A stretch of 64,000 nt of DNA from Cellulomonas sp. 73-92 (GTDB taxonomy: Bacteria; Actinomycetota; Actinomycetes; Actinomycetales; Cellulomonadaceae), in assembly GCF_001898175.1 (NCBI RefSeq), contig NZ_MKTH01000013.1, forward strand, positions 373,040 to 437,039. Direction: 5' to 3'. This document shows, one piece after another, positions 52,199 to 59,950 of the stretch. The stretch's first letter is position 1; every line of letters starts with the position of its first letter. The notes below the pieces were generated by a model. That model searched no databases. It saw only the letters and a program-made list of their open reading frames with translations, and was not told where the DNA came from. A program made the position numbers and the translations under genes.

Positions 52199-52204
52199 AT
52201 GGTA
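52199..52204 (-). promoter_or_regulatory. -10 element TACCAT of the met operon
   Basis: TACCAT on the minus strand ends six bases before about 52192, so transcription would begin immediately before the riboswitch closing stem. Confidence 0.55.
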
Positions 52205-52271
52205 CGTACCCGCTCACATGGCGGGCAAGCGATCCCAGAGGGCGAGACGATGGGGTGCGGCAGGCGAACGG

Positions 52272-52472
52272 TCAGCGGTGCCGGGTGGCGAGGCCCTCTT
52301 CGCCCCGCTGCGGTGGGCGCTGCCACGGCAGCGAGCCCGCGGCGCCGACCGGCACGGTGTGCAGCGCCCGGTCGAGGCGCAGGAGCATGGTGAGGTCGGC
52401 GTCGGCGGGCGCCGAGTACGCCCGGGCCGCCCCGCGCAGCACCTCGCCGGAATCGTCCGACTTGTCGCCCAT
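52272..52472 (-). CDS. hypothetical 66-residue protein, leaderless start
   Basis: An ORF starting MGDKSDDSGEVLRGAARAYS and containing ADADLTMLLRLDRALHTVPV, an acidic N-terminus with an amphipathic middle. No family recognised. Support for a real gene: TAGCAT lies six bases before the ATG on the minus strand, the same leaderless promoter pattern as several genes here. Alternative frames across this stretch are longer but lack such a signal. Confidence 0.5.
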   Translation of the reverse strand: MGDKSDDSGEVLRGAARAYSAPADADLTMLLRLDRALHTVPVGAAGSLPWQRPPQRGEEGLATRHR

Positions 52473-52478
52473 GGCGCG

Positions 52479-52484
52479 ATGCTA
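52479..52484 (-). promoter_or_regulatory. -10 hexamer TAGCAT of the 66-residue ORF
   Basis: TAGCAT, a full TAnnnT match, is followed by six bases and the ATG. Confidence 0.5.
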
Positions 52485-52542
52485 GCTCCGGTGCGGCGCG
52501 CCACCAGCGGCCGGAGCGAGGAATCACCCGGGTCAATGGCGA

Positions 52543-53112
52543 TCAGCCGGCGTCACGCACCGCCGAGCAGCCGACGAGGTGGTCGTCCACGACACCGCAC
52601 GCCTGCATGCTCGCGTAGGCGGTGGTCGGCCCGACGAACCGGAACCCGAGCGACTTCAGCTCGCGCGCGAGCGCCACGGACTCGGAGGAGGTCGACGGCA
52701 CGTCCGCCCAGGTGGCCGGCCGTGGCCGCGGGAGGTCCGGGCGGTGGGACCAGAGCACCTCGTCGAGCGTGCGTCCCTGCTCGTGCAGCGCCACCAGAGC
52801 GCGGGCGTTGCGGAGGGTCGCGTCGATCTTCAGCCGGTTGCGGACGATGCCGGGGTCGGCGAGCAGGCGCGTCACGTCGTCGTCCCCGAAGCGCGCGACG
52901 GCGACCGGGTCGAAGCCCGCGAACGCCGCGCGGAAGCCCGGCCGCTTGCGCAGCACGATCGCCCAGGACAGGCCCGACTGGAACCCCTCGAGCGCGATGC
53001 GCTCGAACAGCGCGGCCTCGTCGTGCACCGGCCGGCCCCACTCGTCGTCGTGGTAGGCCTCCATGAGCGGGTCACCGGTGCCGAAGCAGCGGAAGACGGC
53101 TGTCGTGGTCAT
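52543..53112 (-). CDS. tag: DNA-3-methyladenine glycosylase I
   Basis: A 189-residue base-excision enzyme that removes 3-methyladenine. RCFGTGDPLMEAYHDDEWG with the catalytic-region Glu, FERIALEGFQSGLSW, RNRLKIDATLRNARA and the zinc-binding end with FRFVGPTTAYASMQACGVVD and H in DDHLVGC are all typical of Tag. ATG start at 53112. Single gene. Confidence 0.95.
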   Translation of the reverse strand: MTTTAVFRCFGTGDPLMEAYHDDEWGRPVHDEAALFERIALEGFQSGLSWAIVLRKRPGFRAAFAGFDPVAVARFGDDDVTRLLADPGIVRNRLKIDATLRNARALVALHEQGRTLDEVLWSHRPDLPRPRPATWADVPSTSSESVALARELKSLGFRFVGPTTAYASMQACGVVDDHLVGCSAVRDAG

Positions 53113-53171
53113 GGCCGCATCCTCGTCCGGGACGCCGACAGTCGGGGCGCGAACCGCGCACCCGCTGTGCG

Positions 53172-53197
53172 ACAGCCCGCGGCCCGGCCCGGGCTGT
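53172..53197 (-). terminator. hairpin terminator after hrpA
   Basis: ACAGCCCG (53172-53179) and CGGGCTGT (53190-53197) form an 8-bp stem 12 bases beyond the hrpA stop on the minus strand. Confidence 0.55.
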
Positions 53198-53208
53198 GGG
53201 CGGCTGGG

Positions 53209-56200
53209 CTACACCCCGGCGAGGGTCTTGCGGATCCGCGTGGTCGACACCTTCTCCGGCGTGCCGAGGTGCTGGGCGAACAGCGAGACCCGCAGCTCCT
53301 CGAGCTGCCAACGGACGGCGTCGAGGGCGGCGTCCCGCGCGGGGTCGGGTGCGGCCGTGGCGGCGCGCGCGAGCGCCTCGTCGTACGCGTCGCTCGCCTC
53401 GCGGACCTGGGCCTCGAGGGCCGCGTCGCGGTGCGGGTTCTCGGCGGCCTTGCCCAGCCGGTAGGTGGCGGCCCGGAGGTAGCGGGTCAGCTGGGGCAGG
53501 CGTGCCGCGCCGGTGCGCGCGACGAAGCCGGGCCCGACGAGGCCGGCGAGCTGCGACCGGACGTCCCTCGCGGCGGCGACCAGCGCGAGGGAGGACGAGG
53601 CCCGCACGGCGGCATCCGCCTCGCGCCAGGCCGTGAGCACGTCGACGAGGGTGCCGACGAGGCGGTGCACCTCGTCCTCCAGGCGGTCGCGGACCTCGGC
53701 CCGGACCGTGTCGTACGCCGCGCGGTCGCGGACGGCGGCCGGATCGGGGACCAGCGCGTCGACGGCGGCGAGCTGCACGTCCGTGACCAGGGCCTCCGTG
53801 GTGGGGTACGGGCTCGACGCCAGGGCGAGCGCCTGGGCGCCGCTCCACCGGCTGGTGATGCGGGCCGTGCCGAGCCCCACGTCCGCGAGCAGCAGCCGCC
53901 GCAGCCCGGCGCGGTGCGCCACCTCGGCCGCCGCCGGGGAGCCGAGCACGCGCACGCCGACCGGACCTCGCGTCCCCGACGTGGCCTGCGCGGTCGTCGT
54001 GCCGCGGCCCGTGGCCTGCCCGGCCGCTCCGGGGGCCGGGCGAGCGCCGGGCGGCCCCGAGGTCCCCGGGACGCCCGGCCTGGCGGTGGCCTCGGTGAGG
54101 TCGACCAGGGCGGGGTACGCCCGGACGACGACGCCGCGGGCGGTGGTCTCGACAACCGGCGGGAGCGTGAGGTCGGCCGGCCAGGTGGTGAGGCCCTCGC
54201 GCTCGAGACCGTCCGGTGCGGGCTCGTCGGGCGCCGTGGGCGCGCCCCTGTGGGGAAGGTTCGAGTCGCCAGGCGGACCGGATGTTCCCCGTTGGGGGCC
54301 CTGCGGCCCGCCGCCCGAAGGACGGGCACCGGGGAGCTCCGCCCGTGCGGGGGCGGACACCTCGGGCGTGCTCGCCCCGGGGGCCCCGGCGGCACCGGGT
54401 GGGGCGGGGTTCGATGCTGCGGCGCGGGCCTCCTCCATGGCGGCGCGCACCGCGGTGCGGACCGCCGACGAGACGGCCTCGTCGGACCGCGCCACCAGGC
54501 GCCGCTGCAGCGTCAGCAGGTCCTTGCCCTCGTCGACGACCCCGCCGGCGTCGACCACCCGGAAGGTCATGCGCAGGTGGGCCGGCAGGCGCTCGTCATC
54601 GAACGAGTCCGCCGGCACGTCGACGTCGCGCAGGGCCCTGACCGCGGCGGTGAACGCCTCGTGGAACGACGGCGCGGCGTCGGCCGCGCGGACGGTGTCC
54701 TCCCACGAGGCCAGGTGCGCGTCCATCCACTCGTCGACGGCGCGGGCGACGTCCGGCGCCGGCACGAGCTGGACCCGGACCGCCTTCGGCAGGCTGCGGA
54801 TGGTCGCCTGGATCAGCTCGGCGCGCAGCCCGGGCACCATCCAGTCGAAGCCCTCCGGGCGCAGCCGCGGCAGCACGACGAGCGGCACGTGCACCGTCAC
54901 GCCGTCCGCCTCGGTGCCGGGCTCGAACTGGTAGGTCAGCGGGAGGCGCGCGTCGCCGGCGGGCCACCGCTCCGGGAAGGCGTGCGTGTCGATCGCGGCC
55001 GCCCCCGGGCGCAGCACCACGTCACGCGTGAAGGTCAGCAGGTCCGGCGTCGCACGCCGGGCGCCTTTCCACCAGGCGTCGAAGTGACGGGCGGAGACGA
55101 CGTCGTCGGGCACCCGCTCGTCGTAGAAGTCGAAGAGCGCGTCGTCGTCGACGACGAGGTCGCGCCGGCGGGCCCGCGCCTCGAGCCCCTGTGCCTCCTC
55201 CAGCAGCCGGCGATTGGCGTGGAAGAACTGGTGGTGCTTGGTCCACTCGCCGTCGACGAGCGCGTGCCGGATGAACAGCGCGCGCGCCTCGACCGGGTCG
55301 ACCTTCGCCAGGAGCACGCGGCGGCCCGCGACGAGCGGGATGCCGTAGAGGAGCACCTTCTCGGTGACGGTCGCGGCGCCCTGGCGGGACGCCCAGCCGG
55401 GGTCGGAGTACGTGCGCCGGACGAGGTGGGCGGCCTGCTCCTCGACCCACTCCGGCCGGATCCGCGCGACGTCCCGGGCCCAGAGGCGGGACGTCTCGAC
55501 GAGCTCGGCGGCCATGAGCCAGCTCGGCGGGCGCCGGGCCAGCGGGGAGCCCGGGAAGATCGCGAACCTGGCGCCGCGCGCGCCGAGGTACTCGTTGCGG
55601 GGTCGGGGAGGCCGGCCGGGCGTCGCCGCACGACGAGGCGCGGCGGCGACCTCCGTGGCGAGCTGCATGCCGACCTGGGAGACCAGCCCGGACAGCACGG
55701 CCTGGTGGATCGCGTCGCCGTCCCAGGCCCAGCGGGTGCGGACCGCCTCGTCGGGGACGGGTTCGGTGGCCGCGGACGACGAGGTCGCGATCGCCCCCGG
55801 CGCGACGCGCCGGAGCGGGGCCGAGGACGCGGTGGCGGCTGCACCGGGCGCAACGTGCCGCGGTGGATGGGTGGCGGTGGCCGTCGCGCCGGTGGACCCC
55901 TCCCCCCGGCGCTTGGCGCCGCGGCCCGCAGCCCCTCCGGCAGCCGCAGCCCCTGCGGCCGTCGTCCCCTTGTCGGCGGCTCGCGCGGGCTCCGTCGACC
56001 CGGGGGGGACGACGGGCGCCGTCCGCTCGTCATCCAGCGCTCGGGGCGCGCCCTTGGCGTCGATGCCGAGCGGCTTGGTCAGGTCGCGGAGCTGGGTGAC
56101 GACGTCCTGCCACTCGCGGATCCGCAGGTAGTTGAGGTGCTCGGCCCGCAGCAGCCGGCGGAAGGCGGAGCCGGAGAGCTCCTTCTGGCGGCGGCGCAGC

Positions 56201-58170
56201 CAGGTCCACAGGTTGAGGTAGGTGAGGAGGTCCGAGGAGGGGTCCGCGAACCGCGCGTGCAGCGCGTCGGCCTGCTCGCGCTGCTCGGCGGGGCGCTCGC
56301 GAGGGTCCTGGATGGACAGCGCGGCGGCGATGACGACGACCTCGCGGGCGACCCCGCGCCGCCCCGCCGCCACGACCATGCGGGCCAGCCGGGGGTCGAT
56401 CGGCAGCTGAGCCAGCGCCCGCCCGACGTCGGTCAGCCGCACCCGCCCGCTCGTCGCGCCCCCTTCTGGGGCGCCCCCTTCAGCCGCGCCCGCCTGCGCG
56501 GCGCCCCCTTCCGCCGCGCCCGCCTGCGCGGCGCTCGCATCGGCGGCGTCGATAGCTCCCGGCGAGGGCGACATCTGGAGAGGTCGACCTCGCACGGGAC
56601 TATCGACCGCGCTGCCCTCCGACGCGCTGATCGGGCCAGCCGCGGACGTGCCGAGTCGGCGGGCCGACGCGGGTTCGGGAGCGGTGGTGAGGGCGCCGAG
56701 CTCCGTCAGGAGCGTCACGCCGTCGCGCACCGCGCGGACGTCCGGGCGGTCGACGAAGGGGAACTCGGCGACCTCGTCGGGCGACGCGACGACGCCGACC
56801 GCGACCATCTGGAGGATGACCGAGGCGAGCGAGGTGCGCAGGATCTCCGGCTCCGTGTACCGGGGCCGCGCGGCGAAGTCCTCCTCGCCGTAGAGACGGA
56901 TCGCGACGCCGGGTGCCAGGCGCCCCGAGCGGCCGGAGCGCTGGTTGGCGGACGCCTGCGAGATCGGCTCGATGGGCAGCCGCTGCACCTTCGTCGCCTT
57001 GGAGTAGCGCGAGATGCGCGCCGTCCCCGCGTCCACCACGTAGCGCACGCCCGGGACGGTGAGCGAGGTCTCGGCGACGTTGGTCGCCAGCACGATGCGG
57101 CGCGCGGCGTGCGGCTCGAAGACGCGGCGCTGCTCGGCCGCCGACAGCCGCGCGTACAGCGGCAGCAGCTCGAGGGCGTCGGGCCGGCGCGGGTCGGCCA
57201 GCCGGGGGCCGAAGGCGCCCTGCAGCGCGTCGGCGGCGTCTCGGATCTCCCGCTCGCCCGAGAGGAACACGAGGATGTCGCCGGGCCCCTCCGCCATGAG
57301 CTCGCCGACCGCCTCGACGATCGCGGTGTCGAGGTCCTTCGGCTCGCGCGGGGCGGCCGGCTTCGTCGTACGCCGCGCGCCGCCGCCCGCACGGCCGTTG
57401 CCCGACGAACGGCCGGCGCCCGGACGGCCGGCGCCCGACGAACGGTCGTCGTCCGACGAGGCCATGCCGTCCTCGTCGTCCGCGGCCGGTGCGGGCTCCG
57501 GGCTCAGCGGGCGGTAGCGGATCTCGACGGGGTAGGTCCGCCCGGTGACCTCGACGATCGGGGCGGGCTCGCCGGAGGCGGGCGCGAAGTGGGAGGCGAA
57601 CCGCGCGGAGTCGATCGTCGCGGACGTGATGACGAGCTTGAGGTCGGGCCGGCGCGGCAGCAGCCGCGTGAGGTACCCGAGCAGGAAGTCGATGTTGAGG
57701 CTGCGCTCGTGCGCCTCGTCGATGATGAGGGTGTCGTAGCGCCGCAGCATCGGGTCGCGCTGGATCTGCGCCAGCAGCACGCCGTCGGTCATCACCTTGA
57801 CGAGCGTCTCGTCGGCCGACTCGTCGGTGAAGCGCACCTGGTACCCGACGGCCCCGCCGAGGGGCGCGCCGAGCTCGAAGGCGATGCGCTCGGCGACGGA
57901 GCGGGCGGCGATGCGGCGGGGCTGGGTGTGGCCGATCTGCCCGGCGCGGCCGCGCCCGAGGTCGAGCAGGATCTTCGGCAGCTGGGTCGTCTTGCCCGAG
58001 CCGGTCTCCCCCGCGACGACGACGACCTGGTGGGCGGCGATCGCCGCGGCGATGTCCGCCCGACGAGCGGAGACCGGCAGCTCCTCGGGATACGTGATCG
58101 GGGGCAGCACCAACGCCGCGCGTGCCGCGGCGGCCCGCGCGAGGCGGTGCGGCGGGCGGGCGGCGGTCAC
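53209..58170 (-). CDS. hrpA: ATP-dependent RNA helicase HrpA (DEAH box), unusually long
   Basis: A 1653-residue DEAH helicase, about 350 residues longer than the E. coli protein. Motifs: Walker A AGETGSGKTT (about 53-62), QPRRIAAR, DEAH (151-154), SAT in VITSATIDS, NVAETSLTVPG and QRSGRSGRLAPG. Then come winged-helix/ratchet, OB and the long HrpA-specific C-terminal region ending ELRVSLFAQHLGTPEKVS. The extra length is low-complexity Gly/Ala/Ser/Pro inserts, including an AAQAGAAEGGA-type repeat. I prefer GTG 58170 (GGAGG nine bases upstream) to the frame start at 58263. HrpA helps rescue stalled ribosomes and process mRNA. Confidence 0.93.
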   Translation of the reverse strand: MTAARPPHRLARAAAARAALVLPPITYPEELPVSARRADIAAAIAAHQVVVVAGETGSGKTTQLPKILLDLGRGRAGQIGHTQPRRIAARSVAERIAFELGAPLGGAVGYQVRFTDESADETLVKVMTDGVLLAQIQRDPMLRRYDTLIIDEAHERSLNIDFLLGYLTRLLPRRPDLKLVITSATIDSARFASHFAPASGEPAPIVEVTGRTYPVEIRYRPLSPEPAPAADDEDGMASSDDDRSSGAGRPGAGRSSGNGRAGGGARRTTKPAAPREPKDLDTAIVEAVGELMAEGPGDILVFLSGEREIRDAADALQGAFGPRLADPRRPDALELLPLYARLSAAEQRRVFEPHAARRIVLATNVAETSLTVPGVRYVVDAGTARISRYSKATKVQRLPIEPISQASANQRSGRSGRLAPGVAIRLYGEEDFAARPRYTEPEILRTSLASVILQMVAVGVVASPDEVAEFPFVDRPDVRAVRDGVTLLTELGALTTAPEPASARRLGTSAAGPISASEGSAVDSPVRGRPLQMSPSPGAIDAADASAAQAGAAEGGAAQAGAAEGGAPEGGATSGRVRLTDVGRALAQLPIDPRLARMVVAAGRRGVAREVVVIAAALSIQDPRERPAEQREQADALHARFADPSSDLLTYLNLWTWLRRRQKELSGSAFRRLLRAEHLNYLRIREWQDVVTQLRDLTKPLGIDAKGAPRALDDERTAPVVPPGSTEPARAADKGTTAAGAAAAGGAAGRGAKRRGEGSTGATATATHPPRHVAPGAAATASSAPLRRVAPGAIATSSSAATEPVPDEAVRTRWAWDGDAIHQAVLSGLVSQVGMQLATEVAAAPRRAATPGRPPRPRNEYLGARGARFAIFPGSPLARRPPSWLMAAELVETSRLWARDVARIRPEWVEEQAAHLVRRTYSDPGWASRQGAATVTEKVLLYGIPLVAGRRVLLAKVDPVEARALFIRHALVDGEWTKHHQFFHANRRLLEEAQGLEARARRRDLVVDDDALFDFYDERVPDDVVSARHFDAWWKGARRATPDLLTFTRDVVLRPGAAAIDTHAFPERWPAGDARLPLTYQFEPGTEADGVTVHVPLVVLPRLRPEGFDWMVPGLRAELIQATIRSLPKAVRVQLVPAPDVARAVDEWMDAHLASWEDTVRAADAAPSFHEAFTAAVRALRDVDVPADSFDDERLPAHLRMTFRVVDAGGVVDEGKDLLTLQRRLVARSDEAVSSAVRTAVRAAMEEARAAASNPAPPGAAGAPGASTPEVSAPARAELPGARPSGGGPQGPQRGTSGPPGDSNLPHRGAPTAPDEPAPDGLEREGLTTWPADLTLPPVVETTARGVVVRAYPALVDLTEATARPGVPGTSGPPGARPAPGAAGQATGRGTTTAQATSGTRGPVGVRVLGSPAAAEVAHRAGLRRLLLADVGLGTARITSRWSGAQALALASSPYPTTEALVTDVQLAAVDALVPDPAAVRDRAAYDTVRAEVRDRLEDEVHRLVGTLVDVLTAWREADAAVRASSSLALVAAARDVRSQLAGLVGPGFVARTGAARLPQLTRYLRAATYRLGKAAENPHRDAALEAQVREASDAYDEALARAATAAPDPARDAALDAVRWQLEELRVSLFAQHLGTPEKVSTTRIRKTLAGV

Positions 58171-58462
58171 GGCGGTCCATCCTCCCCCACGGCGGTGCCG
58201 GACCGTCGCGACGGGCCCCTCGCGGCCCGCATCGGCCTCGCCGCAGGATTCCAGTGGTCTCACACAGGGGTCGAAGAGATTTCCCAGGCACGGGCGCCAT
58301 GCTTCAATCGCTTTGGTCCACGTTGGGAACTTCGGTGGCGACGGTCACGTTCAGGTCGAGGGAAAGTCAACCCGGTGTTAGGGATGACTCTGTCGGTCGG
58401 ACGACGTATGGTCGCTCTCGGCCGGCCCGACGACGCGCCGACCGTGATCGCGAGGAGCTGGG
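58171..58462. other. 292-base divergent intergenic region hrpA / STAS
   Basis: It contains the hrpA ribosome binding site, AT-richer sequence around 58265-58420 with possible promoters (for example TATGGT near 58406 for the plus strand), and GAGGAG before the STAS gene. No gene is supported. Confidence 0.5.
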
Positions 58463-58792
58463 ATGGACGACCTGCGGACTGCCGCACCGGACCGCATCGG
58501 GGTCGAGGTGGTGGACGGCAGCACGGTCGTCCGCCTGGTCGGGGAGATCGACGCCGACCTGCGCACGCAGGCGAGCGACTGCATGGGCCTCGCGCTCATG
58601 CACGGCCTGCCGATCGTCATCGACGCGGAGGACGTCACGTTCGTCGACTCGGCCGGCGTCGCCTTCGTCCTGCAGCTCTCCATGGCCGCGCGCGAGGCCG
58701 GGATCCCGGTGACGCTGCGCGACCCGCACGGCACGCTGCGCGACGTGCTGGCCGTGGTGTGGTCCGGACACGCCGGAGACGCCTGGGTCTGA
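58463..58792 (+). CDS. STAS-domain anti-sigma factor antagonist-like protein
   Basis: A 109-residue single STAS domain. VVRLVGEIDADL, the phosphorylatable serine in FVDSAGVAFVLQL (Ser63) and the C-terminal helix match SpoIIAA/BldG-type antagonists, which release a sigma factor by binding its anti-sigma kinase. No anti-sigma kinase or sigma gene lies beside it, so partners are encoded elsewhere. GAGGAG lies 5 bases before the ATG. Confidence 0.88.
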   Translation: MDDLRTAAPDRIGVEVVDGSTVVRLVGEIDADLRTQASDCMGLALMHGLPIVIDAEDVTFVDSAGVAFVLQLSMAAREAGIPVTLRDPHGTLRDVLAVVWSGHAGDAWV

Positions 58793-58810
58793 GCTGTCGG
58801 TGGGCCTGGT

Positions 58811-58816
58811 TACCGT
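58811..58816 (+). promoter_or_regulatory. -10 hexamer TACCGT of leaderless sbcD transcript
   Basis: TACCGT is followed by six bases and the sbcD ATG; there is no Shine-Dalgarno. Confidence 0.55.
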
Positions 58817-58822
58817 CGGGCC

Positions 58823-59950
58823 ATGCGGCTGCTCCACACCTCCGACTGGCACCTGGGCCGCACCCTGCACGGCGTCGACCTGCTCGAGCACCAGGCGGCG
58901 TACCTCGACCACCTCGTCGAGCTGGCGCGCGCCGAGCGGGTGGACGCCGTCCTCGTCGCCGGCGACGTGTACGACCGGGCGATCCCGTCGGTGGAGGCGG
59001 TCGCCGTCCTCTCCGACGCGCTCGCCCGGCTGTCGGAGAGCACCACGGTGGTCCTGACGTCCGGGAACCACGACTCGTCGACCAGGCTCGGCTTCGGCGC
59101 CGCGCTCATGCGGGACCGGCTGCGGCTGAGGACATCCGTGGCGGGGCTTGCGTCCCCGGTCGTCGTCGGCGACACGCTCGTCTACGGGCTGCCGTACCTC
59201 GACCCCGACTTCGCGCGTGCCCAGCTGGCCGACGACGACGGGCTGCTGGCCCGGTCCCACGAGGCGGTGCTGGCCGCGGCGATGCGGCGTGTCCGCGCCG
59301 ACCGTGCGACGCGGGCCGAGCGGCACGCGGTGGTCATGGCGCACGCGTTCGTGACGGGCGGCCAGCCGAGCGAGTCGGAGCGGGACATCCGGGTCGGCGG
59401 CGTGGACCAGGTGCCGGCGGGGGTGTTCGCCGGCGCCGACTACGTCGCGCTCGGGCACCTGCACGGGCCGCAGCAGGTGGCGCCCGGGGTCCGCTACAGC
59501 GGCTCGCCGCTGGCGTACTCGTTCGGCGAGCAGCACCAGCACAAGTCGACGGCGCTGGTGGACCTGGGGCCTGACGAACTGCGCGTCACACTCGTCCCGG
59601 CGCCGGTGCCGCGTGCGCTCGCGGACGTCACGGGGACCCTGGACGAGCTGCTCGCCTCGCCCGCCCACACCGCCGACTGGGTGCGCGTCACCGTGACGGA
59701 TGCGGCGCGGCCCCCCGACCTGCAGCAGCGCGTGCGCGCCCACTTCCCGCACGCGCTCGTGGTGCTGCACGCCCCGGCCGGCGGCGGCGCCGGCACGTCG
59801 CGCGCGGTCGTCGTCGGGGCGGCCTCCGACCCGTTGCAGGTCGCCGCGCAGTTCGTCCTGCACGTCACCGGCGCCGGCCCGGCGCCCGCCGAGGCGGCCG
59901 TGCTGCGGCGCGCGTACGAGGACGTCGTCGGGGCGGAGCGGAGCGCCTGA
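58823..59950 (+). CDS. sbcD: exonuclease SbcD (Mre11-like nuclease subunit)
   Basis: A 375-residue calcineurin-like metallophosphoesterase. Metal ligands are in HTSDWHLGR (Asp8, His10), AGDVYDRA, TSGNHDS and GHLHGPQ. With SbcC it cuts hairpins and protein-blocked DNA ends. Its TGA shares a base with the sbcC ATG (TGATG), so translation is coupled. Confidence 0.96.
   Translation: MRLLHTSDWHLGRTLHGVDLLEHQAAYLDHLVELARAERVDAVLVAGDVYDRAIPSVEAVAVLSDALARLSESTTVVLTSGNHDSSTRLGFGAALMRDRLRLRTSVAGLASPVVVGDTLVYGLPYLDPDFARAQLADDDGLLARSHEAVLAAAMRRVRADRATRAERHAVVMAHAFVTGGQPSESERDIRVGGVDQVPAGVFAGADYVALGHLHGPQQVAPGVRYSGSPLAYSFGEQHQHKSTALVDLGPDELRVTLVPAPVPRALADVTGTLDELLASPAHTADWVRVTVTDAARPPDLQQRVRAHFPHALVVLHAPAGGGAGTSRAVVVGAASDPLQVAAQFVLHVTGAGPAPAEAAVLRRAYEDVVGAERSA

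Noticed and set aside
52094..52271. cobalamin riboswitch ahead of the met genes
   Set aside because: No B12-box is visible; the GCAGCAACC core and closing stem fit a SAM aptamer instead.
52579..59574. 2331-codon open frame on the plus strand across tag, hrpA, the STAS gene and sbcD
   Set aside because: Shadow of real genes: composition is Arg/Gly/Ala-rich with no domain, and most of it is antisense to hrpA, which has complete helicase motifs.
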